Shown here: positions 24,411-32,823 of the stretch, piece by piece
Layout: each line of letters starts with the position of its first letter
How positions within the stretch are numbered: position 1 is the stretch's first letter
Assembly: GCA_018269055.1 (NCBI GenBank)
Contig: JAFDVI010000031.1
Coordinates: 86,012-150,011 of the forward strand
Direction of reading: 5' to 3'
Source: Acidobacteriota bacterium
Lineage (GTDB): Bacteria; Acidobacteriota; Blastocatellia; RBC074
DNA: 64,000 bases
The notes under the pieces: model-generated
Told to the model about the DNA's origin: nothing
The model's input: only the letters and a program-made list of their open reading frames with translations
Database searches by the model: none
Translations under genes and position numbers: made by a program

Positions 24411-25211
24411 TCAATTTCTAAGGAGCTTCACTCCACCATTGATGCCGCTGATTTTGATCGGCGCGCCACCCGCTCCCAACTTACCGACCAACTGGCCGCG
24501 CTTCATTTCGCCTTGAACGGAAAGCGGCAAATCGGTATCAATTCCGCCGTTGATGCCACGGACATCCACATCGGCGTTGACTTCACCGCGAATGCCGATT
24601 TCGACGCCGCCATTGATGCCGCTGACGCGCAATCCGGCTTCACCCAGTTTCGCCATTGCGACTGAAACGCCGCCATTGATGCCGCTGAGTTCAGCAATGG
24701 TTCCGGCCTGCTCGACCTTGACTCTGCCATTGACACCTGAAACGCCGACTTCACCCGTAAGCTGGCCGACGGTCACAGCGCCGTTGATGCCGGAAACTTT
24801 CAGATTGCCGTTACGCGGCAACCTGACATTCACTTCATGGCGCACCCAGCCGTGATCGCCTCCCCACTTGCCGCCTTCCTTGTCGTTTTCGGTTTTGATG
24901 ACCAAAGTATTCGCGGTGTCTTCAATGATCACGGGCTTGCGATCCATCGCTTCCTGGCTGGAAGCCCTGACCTGGATATTGATTTCGGCTCTGTCGGCGT
25001 CCCAGGTTTCCACTGTTACCTTTCCATTGAATCCGCTGATGCGAGTGCTCGATCCCGGCGCAAGCGTGACCGTCTTATTAATCTGGTCGCTCACTTCGCC
25101 CAAGCTCACGGAGTCGGAATGTTTTGCCATCAAATTTTTGACAGCCTTGGGTGAGTCCACAAACGTCAGCGCGAAGGCCAACAACACTAAACACGCAAAT
25201 AATAGTTTCAT
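24411..25211 (-). CDS. exported GINGG-repeat protein (DUF4097-like)
   Basis: 266 residues from ATG 25211 (GGGGA 8 nt upstream). A signal peptide, KLLFACLVLLAFALTF, is followed by a TRISGFNGKVTVETW segment. At least six copies of a [SR]G[IV]NG[GAR] repeat follow, spaced 15-25 residues apart, each probably one turn of a beta-solenoid. The family relation to DUF4097 is inferred from the alternating 'GxNGxVxV' pattern and the upstream DUF4097-type gene. It is last in the ECF sigma operon and likely sits in the periplasm or on the surface. Function unknown. Confidence 0.75.
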   Translation of the reverse strand: MKLLFACLVLLAFALTFVDSPKAVKNLMAKHSDSVSLGEVSDQINKTVTLAPGSSTRISGFNGKVTVETWDADRAEINIQVRASSQEAMDRKPVIIEDTANTLVIKTENDKEGGKWGGDHGWVRHEVNVRLPRNGNLKVSGINGAVTVGQLTGEVGVSGVNGRVKVEQAGTIAELSGINGGVSVAMAKLGEAGLRVSGINGGVEIGIRGEVNADVDVRGINGGIDTDLPLSVQGEMKRGQLVGKLGAGGAPIKISGINGGVKLLRN

Positions 25212-25253
25212 GATTCGTCCCCTTTTGTTTTCGAAATTTGCCTGTCTCAAATT

Positions 25254-26558
25254 TTAGCGCGTGGCTTTCTTGATCCGCACGCTGCCGCTGAAACTGGAAG
25301 CGCGAACATCCGCGCCGCCTTTGCCAACCGTGCCCGTCATCAGGCTGCCGCCAATGGTTCTGGTCAGTTGCAACGGAAACTCTGTGTTCACTGATCCGCT
25401 GTGAGTTTTTGCCGAAAGCGTGAAATTGCTGTCGGGCGGCAAAACCAGCACGACTTCCCCACTGAAGCTTTCAAATTCGTAATGGCCGTCCTGATGCAGC
25501 TTGCCTGTAAACTGGACAATGCCAGACGTCGTTTTGGCGACAATTTCACTGCTATCCAAATTGGCCAGAATGATGTTATCGCTGGTGGTATTGGCTTCGA
25601 TGCGACCTTTTGAATCACTGATATTCACGGATCCGCTCACCGCTGTCGCCTTCAAGCCTTCGGCGATGCCGCGCAGGATGACATTGCCGCTGATCGCATT
25701 GACAACTGCGCGCCCGCGCACGTTGGCCACAGTGATGTCTTCAGTAAAGCTTGTCGCCTGAACATCGCCGCCAACATCGTCAATCACCACTCCGCCACTA
25801 TTTGAGCGAACAATTGCCCGCCCGCCGACCTTTTCAAGTCTGATGTCGCCACTGTTGACGGTTGCCGTCACATCGTCGCGCGCCTGAGTTACGCGAACCG
25901 ACCCGCTGCTCGCCTGAGCAAACACACGTGAGTTCGCTTCATTGACGATGACAGTTCCGCTGGTCGCATTTGCGCGGACTTCGCCGCCAATTCGCGTTGC
26001 GTGAATATCTCCACTGGTCGAATTCAGACTTGCAATGTCCGTCACGTCCTGAGCCGAAACATTGCCGCTGGTTGCGCGAGCCGTCACCCGTTCCACCGGG
26101 CCGTTCACAAGAATGTCGCCGCTGGTGGAAGTCGCAGGGCTGATGGCCGCAGAGCGCGGAACTTTCACATCGAAATCCACTGTCACGCCGCCGCCTCGCC
26201 AATTGAAACCGTTCGGATACACAACGCGAATTTCGACCCGTTCCGGTCTGGTCGTCGCCTCGATTTGCACTCTCGCAAAATCGGCTTCATTGCGCCCGCG
26301 TTTGATGGCGTCCACTTTGACGCGGTTTTCATTCCAACTGGAAACGCGAATCACACCGCTGGTGTTGTAAATGCCCACCGTGCCGTTGGCAGCCAAATCG
26401 TATGTTTGGTGAAATTCTTTGTCCTGGCTTCCGGTCGTCTGCGCGCCGACAACTTGCCACCATACAGCCAAAGCCAGGACCAACCACCAAATTTTCATCC
26501 CCCATCGAATCGTCATTTCACTTATTTCACTCCAATTCAAAAACTGTTCCTTGCTCAT
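25254..26558 (-). CDS. DUF4097 family exported beta-repeat protein
   Basis: About 434 residues with a hydrophobic signal (IWWLVLALAVWWQVVGAQ). A long series of short beta repeats such as ATSGNVSAQDV, STSGDIHATRI, ATSGTVIVNEA and SSGSVRVTQA follows, diagnostic of DUF4097 solenoids. The start is uncertain: GTG 26564, ATG 26558, ATG 26516 and ATG 26501 are all in frame, and the signal peptide begins at the last of these. The reading frame touches the anti-sigma gene stop, so the genes are co-transcribed. Such proteins often lie in ECF sigma operons with unknown envelope roles. Confidence 0.82.
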   Translation of the reverse strand: MSKEQFLNWSEISEMTIRWGMKIWWLVLALAVWWQVVGAQTTGSQDKEFHQTYDLAANGTVGIYNTSGVIRVSSWNENRVKVDAIKRGRNEADFARVQIEATTRPERVEIRVVYPNGFNWRGGGVTVDFDVKVPRSAAISPATSTSGDILVNGPVERVTARATSGNVSAQDVTDIASLNSTSGDIHATRIGGEVRANATSGTVIVNEANSRVFAQASSGSVRVTQARDDVTATVNSGDIRLEKVGGRAIVRSNSGGVVIDDVGGDVQATSFTEDITVANVRGRAVVNAISGNVILRGIAEGLKATAVSGSVNISDSKGRIEANTTSDNIILANLDSSEIVAKTTSGIVQFTGKLHQDGHYEFESFSGEVVLVLPPDSNFTLSAKTHSGSVNTEFPLQLTRTIGGSLMTGTVGKGGADVRASSFSGSVRIKKATR

Positions 26559-26560
26559 TT

Positions 26561-27391
26561 TCACTGCATTGCCACTTCCTGCATCAACTCCACTTTTCTG
26601 GCATACGCCGCCAGCAAAAACTGCCCGGCAGCCACATCGTTCGGAAACTCTTTCAACGCGCGTTTGCTTTGCGCAATCGAACTGTCAATCAGCGCCAGAC
26701 TGCTTTCATACTTTTTGAATGCGTCCGGGTCAATTTCGCCGCGGCGCTTGGCGACCGCTCGATCCAGCAACTTGATCGCCGATTGGTATTCGCGCTCGGC
26801 GCGCACCAACTGCTGCGCCAACAATTCGGTGTCATTCAATTGGCGTGTTGGAACCGGTTCGCGCTTCGATTGCGGTTTCGATTTCACCGGCTCAGCATTT
26901 GCCAGTTCGTTAGTCGTAGCCGGAGTGGGTTCGGTACTTTTCGGGTTCGGCTCGGCATTTTGCGGAGTCACCCTCGGCGAAGGCGTGACTTTTGCTATTT
27001 GATTTTCGCCGCTGCCGCGCCGCATCCACCACATCGTCGCTCCGACCGAAACAGCAATCAGCAACACAGCCAGCGCCGCCTGACGCGCCAAGGTCGGAGC
27101 CAGCAACCAAGCGACCATCCTTTGCCACCAAGGCGATTTCAGTCCGAAACTTACTCGAACAGGTTCCACCGCAATTTGTGCTCGAATCGCTTCCCAGCTT
27201 TCCGACAACGGATCAATCGCCGTTTGCTCGTAAAACTCGGCAAACAAAGCATTTTCGCTTTCCAGCCGGTCACGTTCGGCGGCGCAATCCAAACAATCTG
27301 CCAGATGCTGGCGCACTTCGGCGGCCAGCCGTTCGGTCAGTTCGCCGTACAGAAAATCTTCCAATTCAATTTGGCATCGTTCGCAATTCAT
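26561..27391 (-). CDS. membrane anti-sigma factor with zinc finger
   Basis: 276 residues. The N-terminus MNCERCQIELEDFLYGEL with HLADCLDC gives the H-x3-C-x2-C zf-HC2 motif that binds ECF sigma factors. One membrane helix (QAALAVLLIAVSVGATMWW, about residues 105-123) is followed by a Pro/Thr-rich linker and a charged helical region (ELLAQQLVRAEREYQSAIKL) likely to be periplasmic. It follows the sigma gene by 48 nt and presumably holds it inactive. Confidence 0.87.
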   Translation of the reverse strand: MNCERCQIELEDFLYGELTERLAAEVRQHLADCLDCAAERDRLESENALFAEFYEQTAIDPLSESWEAIRAQIAVEPVRVSFGLKSPWWQRMVAWLLAPTLARQAALAVLLIAVSVGATMWWMRRGSGENQIAKVTPSPRVTPQNAEPNPKSTEPTPATTNELANAEPVKSKPQSKREPVPTRQLNDTELLAQQLVRAEREYQSAIKLLDRAVAKRRGEIDPDAFKKYESSLALIDSSIAQSKRALKEFPNDVAAGQFLLAAYARKVELMQEVAMQ

Positions 27392-27410
27392 AGTCTCAGA
27401 TAACAGGTTT

Positions 27411-27432
27411 TAGGCGCCAGGTTTGGCGCCTG
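27411..27432. repeat. small palindrome in sigma / anti-sigma spacer
   Basis: AGGCGCCAGG and TGGCGCCTGG form a compact hairpin 8 nt beyond the sigma-factor stop. It may adjust relative expression of the two genes. Confidence 0.5.
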
Positions 27433-27439
27433 GCCACGC

Positions 27440-28003
27440 TCAAACTGCCAAATAGGGTTCAAGCCGTTTTCGCATCTCAGCGCGCGCCCTGTGAAGATCG
27501 GTTTTCAGCTTGCCAATTGAGTGGCCCGTGATGGAACTGATCTCCTCGTAGCTCTTTTCGTGAAAAATCTTCAGACTGAAAACGATTCGCTTATCGTCGT
27601 CCAATTCCGCCAGCGCCCTGTGAATCGTGTCCGTCAATTCCCTATCCAACATGCTTCCTTCCGGCAAAACAAATCCTGACTCCAGCTTCAAACTTTCCGG
27701 TTCGTCCAGCCCGACCTTTCGATCATCTTTCCTTGATTGCCTGACCGATTCCCGCACCACGTTTCGCGCAATGCCGAAGAGCCAGGTCGAAAGCCGCAAT
27801 TCATCCCGCAACCCGCCCAAATTCCGATAGGCGCGGACGAAAGTCTCTTGGGCAAGTTCCTCCGACAATTCTCTATTCTGAACGTGATGGTTGATGAAGC
27901 TGAGAACCGGTCGGCCATAACGATTGAAAATCAGATGAAAAGCTTCTTCGTCGCCGCACTTCGCGCGCTCCACCACGCCCGGGGATATTTCCGAAAACGC
28001 CAT
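27440..28003 (-). CDS. ECF-family RNA polymerase sigma factor
   Basis: 187 residues from ATG 28003, which has AGGGAGAAG directly upstream; the longer frame to 28087 lacks such a site. Region 2 reads FHLIFNRYGRPVLSFINHHV then ELAQETFVRAYRNL, with WLFGIARN. Region 4 has DDDKRIVFSLKIFHEKSYEE and GHSIGKLKTDLHRARAEMR. It leads an operon with its anti-sigma factor and two exported beta-repeat proteins, suggesting an envelope-stress regulon. It is divergent from the epimerase gene with a 220-nt shared control region. Confidence 0.93.
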   Translation of the reverse strand: MAFSEISPGVVERAKCGDEEAFHLIFNRYGRPVLSFINHHVQNRELSEELAQETFVRAYRNLGGLRDELRLSTWLFGIARNVVRESVRQSRKDDRKVGLDEPESLKLESGFVLPEGSMLDRELTDTIHRALAELDDDKRIVFSLKIFHEKSYEEISSITGHSIGKLKTDLHRARAEMRKRLEPYLAV

Positions 28004-28223
28004 CTTCTCCCTTTGATCTTTTCTCTCTGTCTGTATGTTCAGACTTTCAGACCAACCGTCTCGCAGCTTCGAAGCCAGACTTCTCATAATTTCTCACCGC
28101 GCCGCTCAATTTCTGTTCCGTCGGGTGAGTGCAACTGGCCGTCTGAAAGTTTCAATTGTTTGAAGAAAAACTTTACGAAAGCGACCGGTCAAATTATGCC
28201 AGATGTGTTATAAGTCCGTCGCT

Positions 28224-29189
28224 ATGAGTAAGAAACGTTTTTTGGTTACGGGCGGCGCGGGCTTCATCGGCTCGCATCTGGTTGACCGCTTGCTCGCTCA
28301 GAATCCCGCCAGAGTCACCGTCGTGGATAATTTTGACGAATTTTATGATCAACATACGAAACGCTCGAACATAGAAAATCATCTACGCCATCCTGCTTAC
28401 CGACTCATCGAAACCGACATACGAAATTTCAACGCGCTTCGGCAGGTTTTTTCTGAAGAACATTTTGACGTCATTATTCATTTGGCCGCCAAGGCGGGCG
28501 TTCGCCCCTCAGTGGCTGATCCGCGCGGGTACGAAGAAGTGAACATCGCAGGAACCGTCAACCTGCTGGAACTGGCGCACAAAAATGGCATTAAAAAATT
28601 CGTTTTCGGCTCCTCAAGTTCGGTGTACGGCCCTGCGGCCACGCCGCCCTTCAAGGAAGATGCGCCGCTTGCGCCAATTTCACCTTACGCCGCAACCAAA
28701 GCCGCAGGCGAACTGATCGCGCACACTTATAGTTATCTGCACGGAATGAACATCACCTGTCTGCGCTTTTTCACGGTGTATGGCCCTCGGCAGCGACCGG
28801 ATCTGGCCATTCACAAATTTGCGCGGCTCATTTCCAGCAAACGCCCGATCCCGGTTTATGGCGATGGTTTGGCCGAACGCGATTTCACTTACATTGACGA
28901 CATTCTGCAAGGCGTGCTGGCCGCGATTGACTATTTGGCTACGCCGTTTGAGATCATCAACCTGGGCGAATCGGCAACCGTTACCGTCAATCAGATGATC
29001 GAATTGCTGGAAGCTGCGCTGGGCCAGAAAGCCGTCATTGATCGCCAACCGGCGCAACCCGGGGATATGCCGCGCACGCATGCAGACATCAGCAAAGCGG
29101 CTCGCTTATTGGGCTACAAGCCAACTACGCCGGTCGAAGTTGGGCTGAAGAAGTTCGCGGAATGGTTCAAACGCGGCGTGAAGGGCTAA
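28224..29189 (+). CDS. NAD-dependent nucleotide-sugar epimerase (UDP-glucuronate 4-epimerase-like)
   Basis: 321 residues. SDR-type Rossmann motif VTGGAGFIGSHL, D-rich VVDNFDEFYD, LAAKAGVRPSVADP, SSSSVYG and the catalytic YxxxK as YAATKAA; the substrate end has FTVYGPRQRPDLAIHKFA. The pattern 'AKAGVRPS..DP..Y..VN..GT' is typical of UDP-glucuronate 4-epimerases that supply polysaccharide synthesis. Exact substrate is inferred. ATG 28224 was chosen over an upstream in-frame ATG without a ribosome site. Confidence 0.88.
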   Translation: MSKKRFLVTGGAGFIGSHLVDRLLAQNPARVTVVDNFDEFYDQHTKRSNIENHLRHPAYRLIETDIRNFNALRQVFSEEHFDVIIHLAAKAGVRPSVADPRGYEEVNIAGTVNLLELAHKNGIKKFVFGSSSSVYGPAATPPFKEDAPLAPISPYAATKAAGELIAHTYSYLHGMNITCLRFFTVYGPRQRPDLAIHKFARLISSKRPIPVYGDGLAERDFTYIDDILQGVLAAIDYLATPFEIINLGESATVTVNQMIELLEAALGQKAVIDRQPAQPGDMPRTHADISKAARLLGYKPTTPVEVGLKKFAEWFKRGVKG

Positions 29190-29328
29190 ACACCGTTTGA
29201 GACCTTACAGTGAAAGAAGAGCTTGAAGCCGCGACGTTTGAAGGAAGCGATTCTTGACAGCCTACAAAGGCAAACCTAGAATCCCGGCTCTGTTCAACTG
29301 AGTTCAATCACGCCTTACGGAGAAAAAT

Positions 29329-29745
29329 TTGTACAGTGAAAATCTTATAGCCCCGACCCCAGCTTCGACTGGAAAAACGATTGCGGCCTGTTTGGCCGGA
29401 TTTGTGCTTCCTGGTTTAGGCCATATCGTGCTGGGCAAATTCGTGCGTGGAGCGCTGATTGGTGGTGTCATCATCATCATGTTTTTGCTCGGATTTAAGA
29501 TGGAGGGTCATCTTTACACGCCTGTGGCAAACGACTGGCTGACCTGGTTTTTCAGCTTTCTGGATGTGGGCACCGGAGTTCCCTACTTCATTTGCTTAGC
29601 CGCAGATTGGGGCTTCCAAATAACGCCGGACCAAGCCGCCAAAGTGACGTATGAATACGGCAATACCTTCTTTTGCGTCGCGGGAGCACTGAATATGCTG
29701 GCGGTGATGGATGCGTACGACATTGGCGTGGGGAGGAAGGCATGA
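29329..29745 (+). CDS. small membrane protein, TTG start
   Basis: 138 residues with three or four hydrophobic helices; the N-terminal part AACLAGFVLPGLGHIVLGKF resembles the PGLGH motif of TM2-like membrane proteins. GGAG lies 6 nt before TTG 29329 and no ATG occurs before the conserved part, so a TTG start is proposed. Its stop overlaps the next gene as ATGA. Function unknown. Confidence 0.7.
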   Translation: MYSENLIAPTPASTGKTIAACLAGFVLPGLGHIVLGKFVRGALIGGVIIIMFLLGFKMEGHLYTPVANDWLTWFFSFLDVGTGVPYFICLAADWGFQITPDQAAKVTYEYGNTFFCVAGALNMLAVMDAYDIGVGRKA

Positions 29746-29918
29746 CCCATTTTCTGGCCATGGTACTTTTCAGCATACTGGTTTCAGTCGCCTTTGCCGC
29801 GCTTTCTTCCGAACATCATACGACCCAGGAACGCATCAAATATGGTTTGAAAGTCTTCGGATATTTCGTTGGCCTGGGATTTATTATCGCCTGGGTTCTT
29901 TACTTTCTGCCGCTTTAG
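29742..29918 (+). CDS. 58-residue membrane protein
   Basis: The frame starts THFLAMVLFSILVSVAFAAL, giving one hydrophobic helix, then a polar stretch with HHTTQERIKYG and a second helix ending VLYFLPL. The ATGA overlap with the upstream gene indicates translational coupling, so the two probably work together. No family recognised. Confidence 0.65.
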   Translation: MTHFLAMVLFSILVSVAFAALSSEHHTTQERIKYGLKVFGYFVGLGFIIAWVLYFLPL

Positions 29919-29943
29919 ACTGGCTTGCTGGTTGCAAACAGCG

Positions 29944-29985
29944 GGTTGCGGATTGAAAAACTCGATCAATCTGCAATCCGCTTTT
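29944..29985 (+). terminator. hairpin with T-rich tail before mgtE
   Basis: TTGCGGATTG (29945-29954 region) pairs with CAATCCGC (29975-29982) and is followed by TTTTCTTG. It sits after the small membrane-protein gene and could be an intrinsic terminator built from the common GCGGATT repeat word. Confidence 0.5.
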
Positions 29986-29990
29986 CTTGT

Positions 29991-31367
29991 ATGCAGTCGC
30001 AAAAATTCACATTGATGCTGGATTCGGTTCGCCGCCTGGCTCGCGGCGGAGCGACTGCGCGCGCGTTGAATGTGCTGAAGAAAAATCGCCCGGCGGATGT
30101 GGCGATGGTATTGCAATCGCTGCCCGAATTGGATCGCAAATCCGTCTTTGCAGCCTTGGCGCGGGCGGAAACGTCGCTGGCGGCGGCCAGCCTGACCGAG
30201 CTGGGGCAACCCGAAGCCATCGAGTTGTTGCGAACGCTGACGCCCGTAGGCATCGCGCAGGTTTTGCAGGAACTCCCCAGCGACGACGCCGCCGAATTTA
30301 TCTCCCAACTTCCTGAAGAATTGCGCGAAGAGTTGCTCGACCTGATGAAGGTCGAAGCCTCGACCGACGTGCAGGAACTGCTGAGCTTTGCTGAAAACAC
30401 AGCCGGTCGAATCATGACTCCGGATGTGTTTGCACTGAAAGAGGATCTAACTGTCGCCGAAGCCATTACGTCCATTCAACGCGCCAGCAGCGATATTGAA
30501 CTGGTCTTTTATCTGTACATCGTTGACGACCGAAATCATCTGGTTGGTGTTTCCAGTCTGCGCCAACTGCTCCTGGTTCAGCCGACAACGCCGCTCAAAA
30601 AAATTATGAGCGGCGACGTGATCAGCGTCAGCACAGACACAGACCAGGAAGAAGTCGCTCGGATTGTCGCGCGTTACAACTTGCTAGGCGTGCCGGTTGT
30701 TGATGAAGAAAATAAACTGGTCGGTGTGGTAACGGTGGACGATGTGCTGGATGTTATCCGTGAAGAAGCGACCGAAGACATTTATGCGCTGGCGGGCGTC
30801 AGGTCTGAAGAAAGTGTCCAAAGTCCTCCGTTGCGCTCCGTTCGTTTACGATTGCCATGGCTGTTCGTGAATCTGGCAACCGCGTTTCTGGCCGCCTCCG
30901 TCATTCATGCTTTCGAAGGCACGATTGCAAAGGTTGTGGTGTTGGCGTCGCTGCAATCCATCGTCGCTGGCATGGGAGGCAATGCGGCGACGCAAACGCT
31001 GGCCGTGATTGTTCGTGGCTTGGCGCTGGGAGAAATCACGCTCGAAAATTCGCGCCGCGTGCTGATCAAAGAATTTCTGGTTGGCGTGGCCAACGGATTG
31101 GCGAACGGATTAGTCGCCGCGCTGATTATCTGGGTCTGGTTCGGATTTGGAATCAAAATGTTATTGATCAGCGGAATCATTGCCGCCGCGATGATTATCA
31201 ATTTGCTGATCGCCGGCATTGCAGGCACTGTCATTCCACTGGTCTTGAAAAAACTCAAAGCTGACCCGGCGCTGGCTTCCACTGTTTTCGTTACGACCTG
31301 TACGGATGTCGGCGGCTTCCTTTCTTTCCTCGGCTTGGCTACTCTACTGCTGAAATTCCTGCAGTAA
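29991..31367 (+). CDS. mgtE: magnesium transporter MgtE
   Basis: Magnesium-selective channel. The N-terminal domain (LPELDRKSVFAALA, LPSDDAAEFISQLP) and two CBS domains (MTPDVFALKEDLTV; MSGDVISVSTDTDQEE with GVVTVDDVLDVI) gate the pore according to Mg2+. The membrane part has about five helices, with the hallmark GMGGNAATQTLAVIVRGLAL and the C-terminal VTTCTDVGGFLSFLGLA. At 458 residues it is full length. ATG 29991 was chosen because upstream in-frame sequence is the terminator hairpin. Confidence 0.94.
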   Translation: MQSQKFTLMLDSVRRLARGGATARALNVLKKNRPADVAMVLQSLPELDRKSVFAALARAETSLAAASLTELGQPEAIELLRTLTPVGIAQVLQELPSDDAAEFISQLPEELREELLDLMKVEASTDVQELLSFAENTAGRIMTPDVFALKEDLTVAEAITSIQRASSDIELVFYLYIVDDRNHLVGVSSLRQLLLVQPTTPLKKIMSGDVISVSTDTDQEEVARIVARYNLLGVPVVDEENKLVGVVTVDDVLDVIREEATEDIYALAGVRSEESVQSPPLRSVRLRLPWLFVNLATAFLAASVIHAFEGTIAKVVVLASLQSIVAGMGGNAATQTLAVIVRGLALGEITLENSRRVLIKEFLVGVANGLANGLVAALIIWVWFGFGIKMLLISGIIAAAMIINLLIAGIAGTVIPLVLKKLKADPALASTVFVTTCTDVGGFLSFLGLATLLLKFLQ

Positions 31368-31396
31368 TCAGTCTCAGTCACACAAAAGGGGATTGT

Positions 31397-31822
31397 ATGG
31401 ATGGATATTCGATCAAGCTCTGGCTCGGCATTGGAATCGTCGTGCTCTTGGTTTTCCTGTGGCTGGTTTGGAAATTTTTCTTCAGCCTACTCAAACACTT
31501 CATCATTATCCTGATTCTGGGTGCAATTTTCGTCGGCGTTTATTGGTACCGCAGCTTGCCGCCACCGAAAAATCCCTCCATCGGCAAACACGCGTACCTG
31601 ATTGAAAACGGAAAATACCTGGGCGTGATTGAAGGCGAAGGCGAAGATGATCGTCGAGGAGCAGTTTGGAATATACGGTTTCCCGGCGCGCATCCCAGGA
31701 TCTACAGCAAAACGCGCGTGACAGTGAAAGACAAACGCGACATTGCCTCTGAACCCACGCCGGAACCGACCGCCACGCCGACACCTGCAGCCAAAACCAA
31801 ACCAGCGGCAGTCAAAAAGTAA
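31397..31822 (+). CDS. membrane-anchored protein with Pro/Thr-rich tail
   Basis: 141 residues with two adjacent N-terminal hydrophobic helices, a small globular middle (GKHAYLIENGKYLGVIEGEG) and a C-terminal tail rich in Pro, Thr and Ala (EPTPEPTATPTPAAKTKP). AGGGGATTGT precedes ATG 31397. No known family seen. Confidence 0.7.
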   Translation: MDGYSIKLWLGIGIVVLLVFLWLVWKFFFSLLKHFIIILILGAIFVGVYWYRSLPPPKNPSIGKHAYLIENGKYLGVIEGEGEDDRRGAVWNIRFPGAHPRIYSKTRVTVKDKRDIASEPTPEPTATPTPAAKTKPAAVKK

Positions 31823-31925
31823 GCCGCTGCCATCGGCGCGCGGTTGAGAAGTTGGTCAAGCCAGTTTAGACTACGCGCCTTATATTGCCCGATTCTCGAA
31901 CTTCAACGCACTGCCCGTAAGATTT

Positions 31926-32684
31926 ATGCCGTTGCACGACTCGGAAGCTTTTGTGCTCCGCACTTTCTCGCTCAAGGAAGCAGATAAAATCTGCGTCTTT
32001 TTTACCCGCGATGCCGGGAAGTTGCGAGGAGTCGCTCACGGAGCCAGAAAGTTGCGCAGCCGGTTTGGCGCGAGCCTGGAGCCGTTCACGGAAGTTTCGC
32101 TGACGTACTTTCAAAAAGAGAACAAAGAGCTTGTCTCCGTGTCCAATTGCGAAATTCTACGTTCGCAGTTCTTTGAAGGCATCAGCAGCGAACAAGTCGG
32201 CGTGATGCAATACCTGGCGGAGTTGATTGATTCCTTTTTGCTCGACCACGAACCGAATGAAACGGTTTATCGGTTGATTGCCGCTACGCTGGAAACCATG
32301 CAGCAGGTGCAAAGCAGCGAGTTGATGACGCTGGCGCGATATTTTGAAATCTGGATGCTGAAACTCGCCGGGTTCTTTCCGGAATGGCGTCGTTGCGGGT
32401 TGTGCGATAAAGATTTGAGCACCGAACCTGCAGTTTACCTGACCAATGAAGGGATGCCGCAATGCGCAGCGTGTAGCGGTCAGCGCGGCGAAGAGTTGCG
32501 CCCACCCGTATGGCGCGCCATTCAAGAGATTTTGACGCAATCCCCCAACAAGTTTTTATCGCTGGCGCGCGAACCCAGGCTGCTTGCGCAGGTTGGCGGC
32601 ATCGCTACGCGATTGATTGTTCGCGCCCTGGAGCGCGAGCCGCGATCTTACGAAGTTCTGAGCCGGTTGCGACCGGCCCTGTAG
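31926..32684 (+). CDS. recO: DNA repair protein RecO
   Basis: Recombination mediator that loads RecA with RecR. The N-terminal OB fold begins LHDSEAFVLRTFSLKEADKI with GVAHGARKLRSRFG. The C-terminal part has FFPEWRRCGLCDKDL and PQCAACSG, a CxxC...CxxC zinc site. 252 residues, usual length. The stop codon TAG is part of a palindromic repeat beginning GTAGCGCA. Confidence 0.92.
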   Translation: MPLHDSEAFVLRTFSLKEADKICVFFTRDAGKLRGVAHGARKLRSRFGASLEPFTEVSLTYFQKENKELVSVSNCEILRSQFFEGISSEQVGVMQYLAELIDSFLLDHEPNETVYRLIAATLETMQQVQSSELMTLARYFEIWMLKLAGFFPEWRRCGLCDKDLSTEPAVYLTNEGMPQCAACSGQRGEELRPPVWRAIQEILTQSPNKFLSLAREPRLLAQVGGIATRLIVRALEREPRSYEVLSRLRPAL

Positions 32685-32798
32685 CGCAGGTTTTCCAACC
32701 TGCGCAAGTTTCCGCAAGACACGATTATTGAAACCAGAGCAGGTCAAAAGCCTCGCTCGTCCATTGAGACAACACGCAGGTTGGAAAACTTGCGCTAC
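32681..32798. repeat. palindromic element with GTAGCGCA-type ends (copy 2)
   Basis: GTAGCGCAGGTTTTCCAACC (32681 on) through 32704 is mirrored by 32775-32798 with one mismatch. The centre of about 70 nt is not obviously palindromic. Its first TAG is the recO stop codon. Confidence 0.8.
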
Positions 32799-32823
32799 AT
32801 TTTCAGGAGAAAAGAAAAGGACA

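Noticed and set aside
24411..26564. Repeats in the two DUF4097-type genes as a CRISPR or tandem DNA repeat
   Set aside because: The periodicity is at protein level with divergent codons and irregular spacing; both are coding.
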